Source of the DNA: Limimaricola variabilis
Lineage (GTDB): Bacteria > Pseudomonadota > Alphaproteobacteria > Rhodobacterales > Rhodobacteraceae
NCBI RefSeq assembly: GCF_014195545.1
Contig: NZ_JACIBX010000001.1
Coordinates: 516,463-580,462, forward strand
DNA length: 64,000 bases
Reading direction: 5' to 3'
The notes under the pieces are model-generated. The model had not been told where the DNA came from. It did not search any database and saw only the letters and a program-made list of their open reading frames with translations. The first letter of the stretch is position 1, and each line of letters opens with the position of its first letter. Below are positions 8,845 to 17,497 of the stretch, one piece after another. A program made the translations under genes and the position numbers.

Positions 8845-10893
8845 ATGACCCAGGACCCGCTCGTCATCTTCACCCCCTCGGGCAAGCGCGGCCGGGTGCC
8901 CGCCGGCACCACCGTGCTGACCGCCGCACGCCGCCTCGGCGTCGATCTCGACAGCGTCTGCGGCGGGCGCGGCATCTGCTCCAAGTGCCAAATCAGCCCC
9001 GGCAAGGGTCGGTTCGACAAGCATGGCGTGACCGTGGCCGAGGATGCGCTGAGCGGCATCAACGCCGTCGAAGAGCGCTATGACCGGATCCGCGGGCTCA
9101 AGCCTGGCCGCCGGCTCGGCTGCCAGGCGCAGATCTGCTCTGACGTGGTGCTCGACGTGCCGCCCGAGAGCCAAGTGCACCGGCAGGTCGTGCGCAAGAA
9201 CGCCGATGCCCGCCCGATCGAGATGGACCCGGCGACGCGGCGCTATTTCGTCTCGGTGCCCGAGCCTGACATGCACGAGCCGCGCGGCGACTTGGAGCGC
9301 CTGATCGAGGCGCTGGCGGGGCAATGGCGGATCGAAGGCGCGACGGCCGCCCCTGCCGTGCTGGCCAAGCTGCAGCAGGCGCTCAGGAAGGGCGAATGGG
9401 AGGTGACGCTCGCCGTGCATCAGGGCGCGGAGACGGAGCCGCCGCGCATCGTCGACCTCTGGCCCGGCTTTCGCGACGCGCCGCTCTGGGGTCTCGCCAT
9501 CGATCTCGGCTCGACCACCATCGCCGCGCATCTGACCTCGCTCGAGGATGGCCATGTCGAGGCCTCGGCCGGAATCATGAATCCGCAGATCCGGTTCGGC
9601 GAAGACCTGATGAGCCGGGTCAGCTACTCGATGATGAACGAGGGCGGCGCCGCCGAGATGACCACGGCAGTCCGCGCCGCCATTGACGATCTGGCGCGCG
9701 GGCTGGCCGAAGAGGCGGGCATCGAACCGCGCGACATCGTCGAGGCGGTATTCGTCTGCAACCCGGTGATGCACCACCTGCTGCTGGGGATCGACCCGGT
9801 CGAACTGGGCCAGGCGCCCTTCGCGCTGGCCACCTCAGACGCGGTCTCCCTGCCTGCCCGCGACCTCGACCTCGGGGCGATCAATGCAGGCGCGCAGGTC
9901 TACGCGCTGCCCTGCATCGCGGGCCATGTCGGCGCCGACGCGGCCGCGGTGGCGCTGTCGGAACGGCCGGACCAGTCGGACGATCTGGTGCTGATCGTCG
10001 ATGTCGGCACCAATGCCGAGCTGTTGCTTGGCGACCGGGCCCGGGTGCTGGCCTGCTCCTCGCCCACCGGTCCGGCCTTCGAGGGCGCGCAGATCTCGAG
10101 CGGGCAGCGCGCCGCGCCGGGCGCGATCGAGGCGATCCGCATCGACCCCGAGACCAAGGCGCCGCGCTTCCGCGTGATCGGCTGCGACAAGTGGTCGGAC
10201 GAGGACGGCTTCTGGGAGGCGGTCGGACCGGGCGGCGTCACCGGCATCTGCGGCTCGGGGATCATCGAGGCGGTGGCCGAGATGCGCATCGCGGGTCTCG
10301 TCGACGCGCGCGGCCTGATCGGCTCGGCCGAGCAGACCGGCACCAACCGGATGATCGCCGAAGGCCGGACCCATGCCTATCTGATCCATGACGGCGCGGA
10401 GGCCGGCGGGCCGCGCATCACCGTGACCCAAGGCGACATCCGCGCGATTCAGCTCGCCAAGTCGGCGCTTTATGCGGGCGCGCGGTTGCTGATGGACGAG
10501 CGCGGCGTCGAGGCAGTCGACCGGGTGGTGCTGGCCGGGGCCTTCGGCGCGCATATCAGCCCCAAGCACGCCCTCGTTCTGGGGATGATTCCCGACGTGC
10601 CGGTCGAGCGCGTGACCAGCGCGGGCAACGCCGCCGGGACCGGGGCGCGGATCGCGCTGTGCTCGCGCGCAGCGCGGCGCGAGGTCGAGGTGCTGGTCCG
10701 CGAGATCACCAAGGTCGAGACCGCGATCGAGCCGCGTTTCCAGGAGCATTTCGTCGCCGCCAATGCCATCCCGCATGCCACTGCGCCCTTTGCCGGGCTG
10801 CGGGCGACACAGCCCCTGCCGGAGCCTTCCTTCAACGCCAGTGGCGGCGGCGAGGGCGGTGGCGGGCGCCGGCGGCGGCGGGCGCGCGACTGA
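8845..10893 (+). CDS. RamA-like corrinoid-protein reductive activase (2Fe-2S ferredoxin + ASKHA ATPase)
   Basis: Proteins of this type reactivate Co(II) corrinoid methyltransferases by ATP-dependent reduction to Co(I). The 682-residue protein begins with a plant-type ferredoxin domain whose cysteines are seen in CGGRGICSKC (about residues 34-43) and a later GCQAQIC. After a linker comes an actin-like nucleotide-binding domain starting at GLAIDLGSTTIAAHL (about residue 217), as in DUF4445/RACo proteins. The C-terminus is low-complexity Gly/Arg (last 20 residues). The start at 8845 has AAAGG upstream; the open frame continues far upstream but only as antisense to guaB. No corrinoid methyltransferase is in the window, so the partner is unknown. 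Confidence 0.85.
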   Translation: MTQDPLVIFTPSGKRGRVPAGTTVLTAARRLGVDLDSVCGGRGICSKCQISPGKGRFDKHGVTVAEDALSGINAVEERYDRIRGLKPGRRLGCQAQICSDVVLDVPPESQVHRQVVRKNADARPIEMDPATRRYFVSVPEPDMHEPRGDLERLIEALAGQWRIEGATAAPAVLAKLQQALRKGEWEVTLAVHQGAETEPPRIVDLWPGFRDAPLWGLAIDLGSTTIAAHLTSLEDGHVEASAGIMNPQIRFGEDLMSRVSYSMMNEGGAAEMTTAVRAAIDDLARGLAEEAGIEPRDIVEAVFVCNPVMHHLLLGIDPVELGQAPFALATSDAVSLPARDLDLGAINAGAQVYALPCIAGHVGADAAAVALSERPDQSDDLVLIVDVGTNAELLLGDRARVLACSSPTGPAFEGAQISSGQRAAPGAIEAIRIDPETKAPRFRVIGCDKWSDEDGFWEAVGPGGVTGICGSGIIEAVAEMRIAGLVDARGLIGSAEQTGTNRMIAEGRTHAYLIHDGAEAGGPRITVTQGDIRAIQLAKSALYAGARLLMDERGVEAVDRVVLAGAFGAHISPKHALVLGMIPDVPVERVTSAGNAAGTGARIALCSRAARREVEVLVREITKVETAIEPRFQEHFVAANAIPHATAPFAGLRATQPLPEPSFNASGGGEGGGGRRRRRARD

Positions 10894-10946
10894 GCGATCG
10901 CCGCTTGACGAGGGCGGTCGGCGCGGCTACCTCGGGGCCAGAGCGC

Positions 10947-11020
10947 GCGGGTATGGTGAAAAGGTATCACGAAAGCTTCCCAAGCTTCAGTTACGGGTTC
11001 GATTCCCGTTACCCGCTCCA
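10947..11020 (+). tRNA. tRNA-Gly (anticodon CCC)
   Basis: A 74-nt cloverleaf is seen: acceptor GCGGGTA/TACCCGC, D arm GTGA/TCAC, anticodon loop TTCCCAA, T arm ACGGG-TTCGATT-CCCGT, discriminator T and an encoded CCA. The anticodon CCC reads GGG glycine codons. Position 27-43 is an A-C mismatch, so the anticodon stem has four normal pairs, or five with a bulged A. Confidence 0.93.
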
Positions 11021-11058
11021 TCCCCTCCCGCCTGCATATATCCGAGGGGAAACCAGAC

Positions 11059-11406
11059 ATGGCCGATATCAAGCGCATCGAATCCAACGCCCGCATGAGC
11101 GCGGCGGTTGTCCATAACGGCATCGCCTATCTTGCCGGTCAGATCGGCACGCCGGGCAACGACGCCCGCACCCAGACCCGCGAAATCCTGGCCGAGATCG
11201 ACCGGCTGCTCGGCCTCGCCGGCACCGACAAGACCAAGCTGCTGACCGCGCAGATCTGGCTCTCCGACATGGCGTTCTTCGCCGACATGAACGCCGAGTG
11301 GGAGCCCTGGGTCGCCGAGGGCTGTGCCCCGGCCCGCTGGACCGGCGAAGCCAAGCTCGCCACGCCCGAGCACCTCGTCGAAATCATCGTCACCGCCGCG
11401 ATCTGA
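11059..11406 (+). CDS. RidA/YjgF-family protein
   Basis: RidA-type proteins hydrolyse reactive enamine/imine intermediates released by PLP enzymes. This 115-residue protein has the family fold pattern with VVHNGIAYLAGQIG near the N-terminus and TKLLTAQIWLSDM in the middle. A catalytic arginine in the strict RidA motif is not evident, since the C-terminal part reads CAPARWTGEAKLATPEHLVEI, so it may belong to another subfamily (Rid4-7). It is preceded by GAGGGG and follows tRNA-Gly closely, which may be co-transcribed. Confidence 0.85.
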   Translation: MADIKRIESNARMSAAVVHNGIAYLAGQIGTPGNDARTQTREILAEIDRLLGLAGTDKTKLLTAQIWLSDMAFFADMNAEWEPWVAEGCAPARWTGEAKLATPEHLVEIIVTAAI

Positions 11407-11413
11407 CACGTCG

Positions 11414-11447
11414 CCCGTCCCGCGCCCACCAGCCGGCGCGGGACGGG
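11414..11447. terminator. Perfect 13-bp hairpin downstream of the RidA gene
   Basis: CCCGTCCCGCGCC pairs perfectly with GGCGCGGGACGGG across an 8-base loop, starting 7 bp after the stop codon. No T tract follows, so it may protect the 3' end or cause pausing ahead of the true terminator at 11472-11517. Confidence 0.45.
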
Positions 11448-11471
11448 CTTGGACAGGGCGCTTCGCTTCTG

Positions 11472-11517
11472 AACGAGAAAGGGGGCGGCACGCTTTGGCG
11501 GCCGCCCCTTTTTCGTT
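11472..11517. terminator. Bidirectional intrinsic terminator between the RidA gene and pgi
   Basis: The arms AACGAGAAAGGGGGCGGC and GCCGCCCCTTTTTCGTT form a long hairpin with T5 on the plus strand and a T-rich CTTTCTCGTT on the minus strand. It lies between two convergent genes and can end transcription from both sides. Confidence 0.8.
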
Positions 11518-11549
11518 GCCTCGCAGGGCGCTCAGGCGCCCTTCTGCGG

Positions 11550-13151
11550 TCAGGCGCCGTTGGCGCGCAGGAAGCCCACCAGCTGTGCGGTGGAGCCATC
11601 CTTGTCGTCGGCGCTCCGCTCGCCATCGACGATCGGCTGCAGCGCGGTCGCGAGCTCCTTGCCCAGCTCCACGCCCCACTGGTCGTAGGAGTTGATGCCA
11701 AGTACCACGCCTTCGACGAAGACCCGGTGCTCGTAGAGCGCGATGATCTTGCCCAGCGTCTCGGGATCGAGCTTCGGATAAGCCAGCGTGGTCGAGGGGC
11801 GGTTGCCCGGGAACACGCGATGCTTGGCCTGACGCTCCAGCTCGGCGCCTTCGAACTTGCCCGCGACCTTGCTACGCGCCTCGTCGAAATCGCGGCCCTT
11901 CATCAGCGCCTCGGACTGCGCGAGGCAGTTGGCGATCAGCAGACGATGCTGGTGCTCCAGCCCCTCCTCGTGCCCCTCGGCGGCGACGAGGAACTCGCAA
12001 GGCACGACCCGCGTGCCCTGGTGGATCAGCTGGTAGAAGGCGTGCTGGCCGTTGGTGCCGGGCTCGCCCCAGACCACCGGGCCGCTCTCAAAGCCGAGAT
12101 CCTCGCCATCCATCGAGACCCGCTTGCCGTTGCTCTCCATCTCGAGTTGCTGGAGATAGGCGGGCAGACGCGCAAGGCGGTTGTCATAGGGCAGCACGGC
12201 GCGGGTCGCGTGGCCCAGCACCTGACTGTGCCAGATCCCGACCAGCGCCAGCATCGCCGGCATGTTTTCCTGCCAGGAAGCGGCACGGAAATGCGTGTCC
12301 ATTGCCTGACCACCGCGCAGGAAGGCGCGGAATGCCTCCGGCCCGATGCCGATCATCAGCGACAGCCCGATCGGGCCCCACATCGAGTAGCGCCCGCCGA
12401 CCCAGTCGGCAAAGCCGAAGACACGTTCCGGCGCGATGCCGAAATCGGCGGTCTTGTCGGCGGCGGTCGACAGCGCGGCGAATTGCGCGCCGGTATCGGA
12501 GACCACCTCGCCCATCCACGCCTTGGCGGTGCGGGCGTTGGTCATCGTCTCGATGGTGGTAAAGGTCTTGGAGGCGACGATCACCAGCGTGGTCGCCGGG
12601 TCGCAGGCCGAGAGCGTGTCGTGAATGTCGGCCGGGTCGACATTCGAGACGAAATGCAGCCGCGGCCCGTCGTGATAGGGCCTGAGCGCGATCGCGGCCA
12701 TGGCCGGCCCGAGATCCGAGCCGCCGATGCCGATGTTGATCACGTCGGTGATCGCGCCGCCCTGCCCTTGGTACTCGCCCGAGCGCACGGCGCGGGCAAA
12801 GCCTTCCATGCGCTCCAGCGTGTCGAGCACCTCGGGCATCACGTCCTGCCCCTCCACCGTCACCGCCGCGCCGTCGAGGTTGCGCAGGGCCGTGTGCAGC
12901 ACGGCGCGGCCTTCGGTCTCGTTGATTGGCGTGCCCGAGAACATCGCCTCGCGGCGGCCCGCCACGTCGCGCGCGTCCAAGAGCGCGATCAGTGCGTCGC
13001 GGGTCTCGGCGTCGATGTTGGTCTTGGCGTAGTCGAACAACATGCCCAGCGCGCTGACCGAGAAGTCGCGCGCGCGGTTCGGGTCCTCGAACAGCGTCTC
13101 GATCCGGCGCTCGGCAATGGCCGCGCCCCTGCTCTTCAGATCATCCCACAT
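11550..13151 (-). CDS. pgi: Glucose-6-phosphate isomerase
   Basis: Pgi interconverts glucose 6-phosphate and fructose 6-phosphate in the cytoplasm. The 533-residue protein shows the SIS sugar-isomerase folds with IGIGGSDLGPAM, the KTFTTIETM motif and the family signature in GGRYSMWGPIG. The catalytic glutamate region GEPGTNGQHAFYQLIHQG is intact. It starts 1 bp after the pgl stop, so it is the last gene of the zwf-pgl-pgi operon. In an organism using the Entner-Doudoroff route it would mainly recycle fructose 6-phosphate. Confidence 0.97.
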   Translation of the reverse strand: MWDDLKSRGAAIAERRIETLFEDPNRARDFSVSALGMLFDYAKTNIDAETRDALIALLDARDVAGRREAMFSGTPINETEGRAVLHTALRNLDGAAVTVEGQDVMPEVLDTLERMEGFARAVRSGEYQGQGGAITDVINIGIGGSDLGPAMAAIALRPYHDGPRLHFVSNVDPADIHDTLSACDPATTLVIVASKTFTTIETMTNARTAKAWMGEVVSDTGAQFAALSTAADKTADFGIAPERVFGFADWVGGRYSMWGPIGLSLMIGIGPEAFRAFLRGGQAMDTHFRAASWQENMPAMLALVGIWHSQVLGHATRAVLPYDNRLARLPAYLQQLEMESNGKRVSMDGEDLGFESGPVVWGEPGTNGQHAFYQLIHQGTRVVPCEFLVAAEGHEEGLEHQHRLLIANCLAQSEALMKGRDFDEARSKVAGKFEGAELERQAKHRVFPGNRPSTTLAYPKLDPETLGKIIALYEHRVFVEGVVLGINSYDQWGVELGKELATALQPIVDGERSADDKDGSTAQLVGFLRANGA

Positions 13152-13152
13152 C

Positions 13153-13824
13153 TCAGCTCTCCGCCCAATGCACGGTCGCGCCCTTGAGGACGGCCGCCAC
13201 CGGCGCCTCCTCGGGGCTCAGCCCCTGCGCTTTTTCCAACGCGGCGCGCTTCTCGGCGCCGATGATCACGATATGGCGGCGCATCGCGTCGTTCAGCACC
13301 TTGGCCGACAGCGTGATGCGCGGCTCGGGCGCGCCGGGTGCGCGCATCGCCACCAGCGTCGCGTCGCCGTTGAGCGCCGCGTCGAGCTGGTCGGCGCCGG
13401 GAAAGATCGAGGCGGTGTGCATGTCAGCACCCATGCCGAGCAGCACCACCGACAGCGGCAGATGCGGCGCCAGCGCCTCCTGCAGCGCGTCGAGCTTTTC
13501 CTCGGGACGCTCGGCCGGGGCGTAGAGCGGCAGGTAATGCGCGGCCGCGGCGGCGCCGGTGAACAGCCGCCGCTTGAGCAGGCCGGTGTTCGACCGCTCG
13601 CTGTCCTCGGGCACCCAACGCTCGTCGGTGAGCATCACGTGCACCTTGTCCCAATCGAGCCCGATCGCCGAGAGCGTGTCGAAGATCGGCCCCGGCGTGG
13701 TGCCGCCGGGCACCGCGAGGCTGGCACGTCCATCGGCGGCGATCGCCGCACGCAGCTCGCTCGCCAGCCGGTCGGCGAGGTCGATCATCATCATCTCGGA
13801 ATCGGCGTATTCGACGAATTCCAT
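13153..13824 (-). CDS. pgl: 6-phosphogluconolactonase
   Basis: Pgl hydrolyses 6-phosphogluconolactone to 6-phosphogluconate. The 223-residue protein is of the DevB/SOL type with the lactonase/isomerase fold: PGGTTPGPIFDTL near residue 39, the LTDERWVP motif near residue 66 and LLGMGADMHTASIFPG near residue 130. It lies between zwf (28 bp upstream) and pgi (1 bp downstream) and acts directly after Zwf. Confidence 0.95.
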   Translation of the reverse strand: MEFVEYADSEMMMIDLADRLASELRAAIAADGRASLAVPGGTTPGPIFDTLSAIGLDWDKVHVMLTDERWVPEDSERSNTGLLKRRLFTGAAAAAHYLPLYAPAERPEEKLDALQEALAPHLPLSVVLLGMGADMHTASIFPGADQLDAALNGDATLVAMRAPGAPEPRITLSAKVLNDAMRRHIVIIGAEKRAALEKAQGLSPEEAPVAAVLKGATVHWAES

Positions 13825-13852
13825 CGCGGGTTCCTTTCGGTCTCTCGGGGCC

Positions 13853-15304
13853 TCAGCCCTTGATCTCGCGCCAGCGGCGGCCGTCGCGATGCATCAGCAT
13901 CATCGCGTCCTCGGGCCCGGCGCTGCCGGCGTCATAGAGCTTGGGTACGTCGTTGCGCGCCTCCCAGCCCTCGATGATCGGGTCGGTCCAGGCCCAGGCG
14001 GCCTCGACCTCGTCGCCGCGCATGAACAGCGTCTGGTTGCCACGGATCACATCCATGATCAGCCGCTCATAGGCGTCGGGCGCGTCCTGGTCGGGGCCCA
14101 GCGCGTCGGCAAAGGTCATATCGAGCGGCACGTCGACGAGGCGCATGCCGCCCGGGCCCGGCTCCTTGATCGTCACCTGCAGGTCCATCCCCTCGTTCGG
14201 CTGCAGCCGGATCGACAGGATGTTGCGGTGCCGGGCGGTGTCGCCCTCGAAGATGGTATGGCCGAGATCCTTGAAGACCACGGCGATCTCGGAGGAGCGC
14301 GCTTTCATGCGCTTGCCGGTGCGGATGTAGAACGGCACCTTGGCCCAGCGCCAGTTGGCGATGTGGCACTTGAGCGCGAGGAAGCTCTCGGTGAAGCTGC
14401 GCGGGTTCTCGGCGTCCTCGCGGTAGGAGGGGCCCTCGGCGGACGCCTCGTATTGGCCGCGCACGATCTGGTGCGGCTCGACGGGCTGCAGCGCGCGGAT
14501 CACCTTGAGCTTCTCGTCGCGGACGGTGTCGGCGTCGTAGATCGAGGGCGGCTCCATCGCGATCAGGCACAGCAGCTGCATCAGGTGGTTCTGCACCATG
14601 TCGCGCATCGCGCCCGACTTGTCGTAGTAGCTGCCGCGTCCGGTGACGCCCACGGTCTCGGCCACGGTGATCTGGATGTGGTCGATGTAATGCGAGTTCC
14701 AGAGCGGCTCGAACAGCACGTTGCCAAAGCGCACGGCCATCAGGTTCTGAACCGTTTCCTTGCCGAGATAATGGTCGATCCGGTAGATCTGGCTCTCGTC
14801 GAAATGCTCGGCCAGCGTCGCGTTGAGCGCCTTGGCGGAGGCGAGGTCGCGGCCGAAGGGCTTTTCGACCACGATCCGGCTCGAGGCGTCGGCGATGCCG
14901 TGCTGGTGCAGCCGCTCGGCCAGCGCGCCGAAGAGCGAGGGCGCGACCGAGAAGTAGAAGGCCCGGATCACGCCGTCGCGCATCAGATCGCGCAGCTGGT
15001 GCCAGCCGCCCTCGCCTGTGGCGTCGATCGCGACGTAGTGCAGCCGCTCGACGAAGGCGTCGATGCCCGCCGTGTCCTGCTTTTCCTCGGAGCCGAACTC
15101 GGCGATCGCCTCGCGGATCATCTGCCGGTAGCCCGCATCGTCCATCTCGGAACGCGCGGCGCCGATGATGCGCGCCTCGGCCGGCATCTGGCCGGAGCGG
15201 AAGCGGCGGAATAGGCCCGGCAGGATCTTGCGCCGGGCAAGGTCGCCGGTGCCGCCGAAAATGACGAGGTCGAAGCTGTCGACCGGGATGACGCGCGATA
15301 CCAT
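13853..15304 (-). CDS. zwf: Glucose-6-phosphate 1-dehydrogenase
   Basis: Zwf oxidises glucose 6-phosphate to 6-phosphogluconolactone, making NAD(P)H. The 483-residue protein has the coenzyme-binding FGGTGDLARRKILP near residue 14 and the active-site signature RIDHYLGKE near residue 180. A GGAG stands 6 bases before the ATG. It is the first gene of zwf-pgl-pgi and has a perfect palindrome GTTAGCGCTAAC 37 bp upstream, which probably mediates sugar-responsive control. No edd or eda gene is in the window. Confidence 0.97.
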   Translation of the reverse strand: MVSRVIPVDSFDLVIFGGTGDLARRKILPGLFRRFRSGQMPAEARIIGAARSEMDDAGYRQMIREAIAEFGSEEKQDTAGIDAFVERLHYVAIDATGEGGWHQLRDLMRDGVIRAFYFSVAPSLFGALAERLHQHGIADASSRIVVEKPFGRDLASAKALNATLAEHFDESQIYRIDHYLGKETVQNLMAVRFGNVLFEPLWNSHYIDHIQITVAETVGVTGRGSYYDKSGAMRDMVQNHLMQLLCLIAMEPPSIYDADTVRDEKLKVIRALQPVEPHQIVRGQYEASAEGPSYREDAENPRSFTESFLALKCHIANWRWAKVPFYIRTGKRMKARSSEIAVVFKDLGHTIFEGDTARHRNILSIRLQPNEGMDLQVTIKEPGPGGMRLVDVPLDMTFADALGPDQDAPDAYERLIMDVIRGNQTLFMRGDEVEAAWAWTDPIIEGWEARNDVPKLYDAGSAGPEDAMMLMHRDGRRWREIKG

Positions 15305-15340
15305 GGCTGTCTCCGTCTGGGCGGCCGCTGGGGCCGTGCA

Positions 15341-15352
15341 GTTAGCGCTAAC
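15341..15352. promoter_or_regulatory. LacI-type operator palindrome upstream of zwf
   Basis: GTTAGCGCTAAC is a perfect 12-bp palindrome with the central CG of LacI-family operators, 37 bp upstream of the zwf start. It differs from the AAAGCGCTTT sites at the left end, so a different LacI-family protein is expected. Caulobacter sugar regulators use closely similar TGTTAGCGCTAACA-like sites. Confidence 0.55.
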
Positions 15353-15431
15353 GCCGCCCTCTTAACGGCGGCTTCGCGCGCAGTCTAGGCATCGGCGTCG
15401 ACACCGCAACCCGATCGACCCTTCGGCGGGT

Positions 15432-16016
15432 TCAGGCTTCGAGTTCGGCATCCCAGTAGAGGTAGTCGACCCAGCTCGCATGGAGATGGTTCGGGGGGAA
15501 GCGGCGTCCGCTGTCGCGCAGCTCCTCCGCACCCGGGCGGCGCGGCGGCCGCTTGAGGCTCAGCCCCGACTGGCGCAGGCTCTTGGATCCCTTGCGCAAA
15601 TTGCAGCGCGCGCAGGCGGCGACGACGTTTTCCCAACTCGTCACCCCGCCCCGCGCCCGCGGGATCACGTGGTCGAAGGTCAGGTCCCCGCGCGCGCCGC
15701 AGTACTGGCAGCAGAAACCGTCCCTCAAAAAAAGATTGAAGCGCGTGAATGCCACGCGCTTCTGGGGTTTGACGAAATCTCTGAGGACCACGACCGAGGG
15801 TATTCGGATCACCGTGGAGGGCGAATGCACCACCGCGTCGTATTCGGCGACGATATCGACCCGGTCGAGGAACACGGCCTTGATCGCTTCCTGCCAAGGC
15901 CACAACGACAGCGGGTAGTAGGAGAGCGGCCGGAAATCCGCGTTGAGCACCAGCGCCGGATGCTGCCGGAGTGCAACGGGATCGCGCACGAACTCGGTTC
16001 TGAAATCGCCTTGCAT
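15432..16016 (-). CDS. HNH endonuclease family protein
   Basis: This 194-residue protein carries a compact HNH nuclease domain. The zinc-binding CQYCG (about residue 99), the DHVIPRARGG histidine motif (about residue 114) and AACARCNLRKG with a second CxxC (about residue 135) are all visible. The roughly 95-residue N-terminal part is outside the HNH motif. Such stand-alone proteins are widespread single-copy genes in alphaproteobacteria. The biological role is unknown; nothing nearby suggests restriction-modification or homing. A sigma70-like promoter lies at 16089-16116. Confidence 0.85.
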   Translation of the reverse strand: MQGDFRTEFVRDPVALRQHPALVLNADFRPLSYYPLSLWPWQEAIKAVFLDRVDIVAEYDAVVHSPSTVIRIPSVVVLRDFVKPQKRVAFTRFNLFLRDGFCCQYCGARGDLTFDHVIPRARGGVTSWENVVAACARCNLRKGSKSLRQSGLSLKRPPRRPGAEELRDSGRRFPPNHLHASWVDYLYWDAELEA

Positions 16017-16088
16017 GATGAGTCCGTCCTCACTCTCGCAGCCCGTGCCGGACGACCAGAGCGGGAGCCCCGCTCCTGCCGTATCTCG

Positions 16089-16116
16089 ACTATATATGGC
16101 GGCTCGAGTCTGACAA
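16089..16116 (-). promoter_or_regulatory. Candidate sigma70 promoter of the HNH gene
   Basis: On the minus strand TTGTCA (16116-16111) and TATAGT (16094-16089) are spaced by 16 bases, a good match to -35 and -10 consensus in an otherwise GC-rich region. The start would lie near 16082, about 65 nt before the ATG. Confidence 0.45.
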
Positions 16117-16202
16117 GTCTCAAGGTCGTGGTGCCGCCGCGATCAGCATGACCGCGCCGGGTGACAGCGATATGACGAAGACGGGGCGCGGACGCCCGGT
16201 TT

Positions 16203-16871
16203 TCAGGCGATGCCGAGACGTTCGCGCATGAAGGCCAGCGCCACTTCGAGCCCGTCAGGGGCGATTCCATGGGCCGTGCCCTTCATCACATGCGCGTATA
16301 GATCGGTCCAACCGGCTTCCTGCAGCGCCTGCGCGGCCTCGGGCAGCGATTGCGGCGGCACCACCTCGTCCATGTCGCCATGCACCAGTAGGATCGGCAG
16401 CCGATTCTGCACCTCGTCGGCCAGAAGCTCGGGCTCGAGCAGCCGCCCCGAGAAGGCCACCAGACCGGCGATCGGATCCTCGCGGCGCGGCAGCACGTGC
16501 AGCGCCATCATCGTGCCTTGGGAGAAGCCCACGACCATCACCTGTTCAGGCAGCAGGTCCTCGTCGACCATGACGCCATCGAGAAAGGCGTTGAGATCCT
16601 CGGCGGCGCGCTGGAGGCCCTGGCGGCTCTCCTCCTCGCTCGATCCGTCGATCCACGGGATCGGGAACCACTGGAAGCCCATCGGCGCGCCGATGCAGGC
16701 CTCAGGCGCATCGGGCGCGAGGAACAGCGTGTCCGGCATGTGCTCGGCCAGCGGCTCGGCCAGCCCCAGTAGGTCGGCACCGTTGGCGCCGTAACCATGC
16801 AGGAAAATCACCGCCGAGCGCATCTCGCCGCTGAGCGGCTCCACCCGGCCCGATTGCAATGCGCGCGTCAT
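16203..16871 (-). CDS. Alpha/beta-hydrolase, carboxylesterase/phospholipase family
   Basis: This 222-residue cytoplasmic serine hydrolase belongs to the esterase/lysophospholipase-like family (PF02230, YpfH type). The oxyanion-hole HGYGANGADL is near residue 25, the nucleophile serine is in GFSQG (about residue 114), the aspartate in HGDMDEVVPP (about residue 165) and the histidine in GTAHGI (about residue 197). Its ATG overlaps the stop of the upstream glycosylase by ATGA. The natural substrate is unknown. Confidence 0.87.
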   Translation of the reverse strand: MTRALQSGRVEPLSGEMRSAVIFLHGYGANGADLLGLAEPLAEHMPDTLFLAPDAPEACIGAPMGFQWFPIPWIDGSSEEESRQGLQRAAEDLNAFLDGVMVDEDLLPEQVMVVGFSQGTMMALHVLPRREDPIAGLVAFSGRLLEPELLADEVQNRLPILLVHGDMDEVVPPQSLPEAAQALQEAGWTDLYAHVMKGTAHGIAPDGLEVALAFMRERLGIA

Positions 16872-17497
16872 AGGATTCCTTCCCTGCCCTTAACGTGGTG
16901 GTAGTATTCCCACAGCCCCCGCGCCGCAACCGCGCGCCAGGGCGACCATTGCAGGGCGATCTCGCGCAGCGCACGCTCCTTGGGGCGCTCCTCTAGACCC
17001 AGCAGATGCCGCGCCCCCTCCTGCAGCGCCAGATCGCCCGGCGCGAAGACATCCGCCCTCCCCAGCGCGAACATGGCATAGATCTCGGCGGTCCAGACAC
17101 CGACGCCGGTGACGGCGGTGAGGGTCGAGACAACCTCTTGCGTCGGCGCGCGCCGCAATCCGTCGAAATCGATTCCCGACGCCGCCAAGGCCCGCAGGTA
17201 GCGCATCTTCTGGCGGGACAGTCCGCAAGCTCGCAGCGCCTCGTCCTCGGCAGTGGCGATGGTTTCCGGCCGCATCAGGTCGGCCGCCTCCAGCCGCCCA
17301 CGGATCGCGCGGGCCGAGGCGGTCGAAACCTGCTGGCTGACGATCGCCGAGGCGAGCTGCGAAAAGCCGTCGGGCGTGCGGCGCAGCGGCAGCGGCCCGG
17401 TGATCTCCAGAAGCCGCCCGAAATGATCGGTGTTGGCCGCGAGCCAGGCCGCGCCCTCGGCCACGTCCTCCTCATGCGTGATGATCCGTTCCGTCAC
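16868..17497 (-). CDS. DNA-3-methyladenine glycosylase II-like (HhH-GPD) protein
   Basis: AlkA-type glycosylases remove alkylated purines from DNA and start base excision repair. The 209-residue protein has the helix-hairpin-helix VTGVGVWTAEIYAMFALG (about residues 128-145) and the GPD catalytic loop APGDLALQEG with the conserved aspartate. It lacks the N-terminal domain of E. coli AlkA, as do many bacterial single-domain forms. The GTG at 17497 overlaps the cobK stop by GTGA and has GGAGGGG upstream; an ATG nine codons or so upstream is possible. It sits inside a cobalamin operon, between cobK and an esterase. Confidence 0.85.
   Translation of the reverse strand: MTERIITHEEDVAEGAAWLAANTDHFGRLLEITGPLPLRRTPDGFSQLASAIVSQQVSTASARAIRGRLEAADLMRPETIATAEDEALRACGLSRQKMRYLRALAASGIDFDGLRRAPTQEVVSTLTAVTGVGVWTAEIYAMFALGRADVFAPGDLALQEGARHLLGLEERPKERALREIALQWSPWRAVAARGLWEYYHHVKGREGIL

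Noticed and set aside
15432-16016. Homing or restriction endonuclease
   Set aside because: The HNH protein has no methylase partner, interrupts no gene and is a common stand-alone family.
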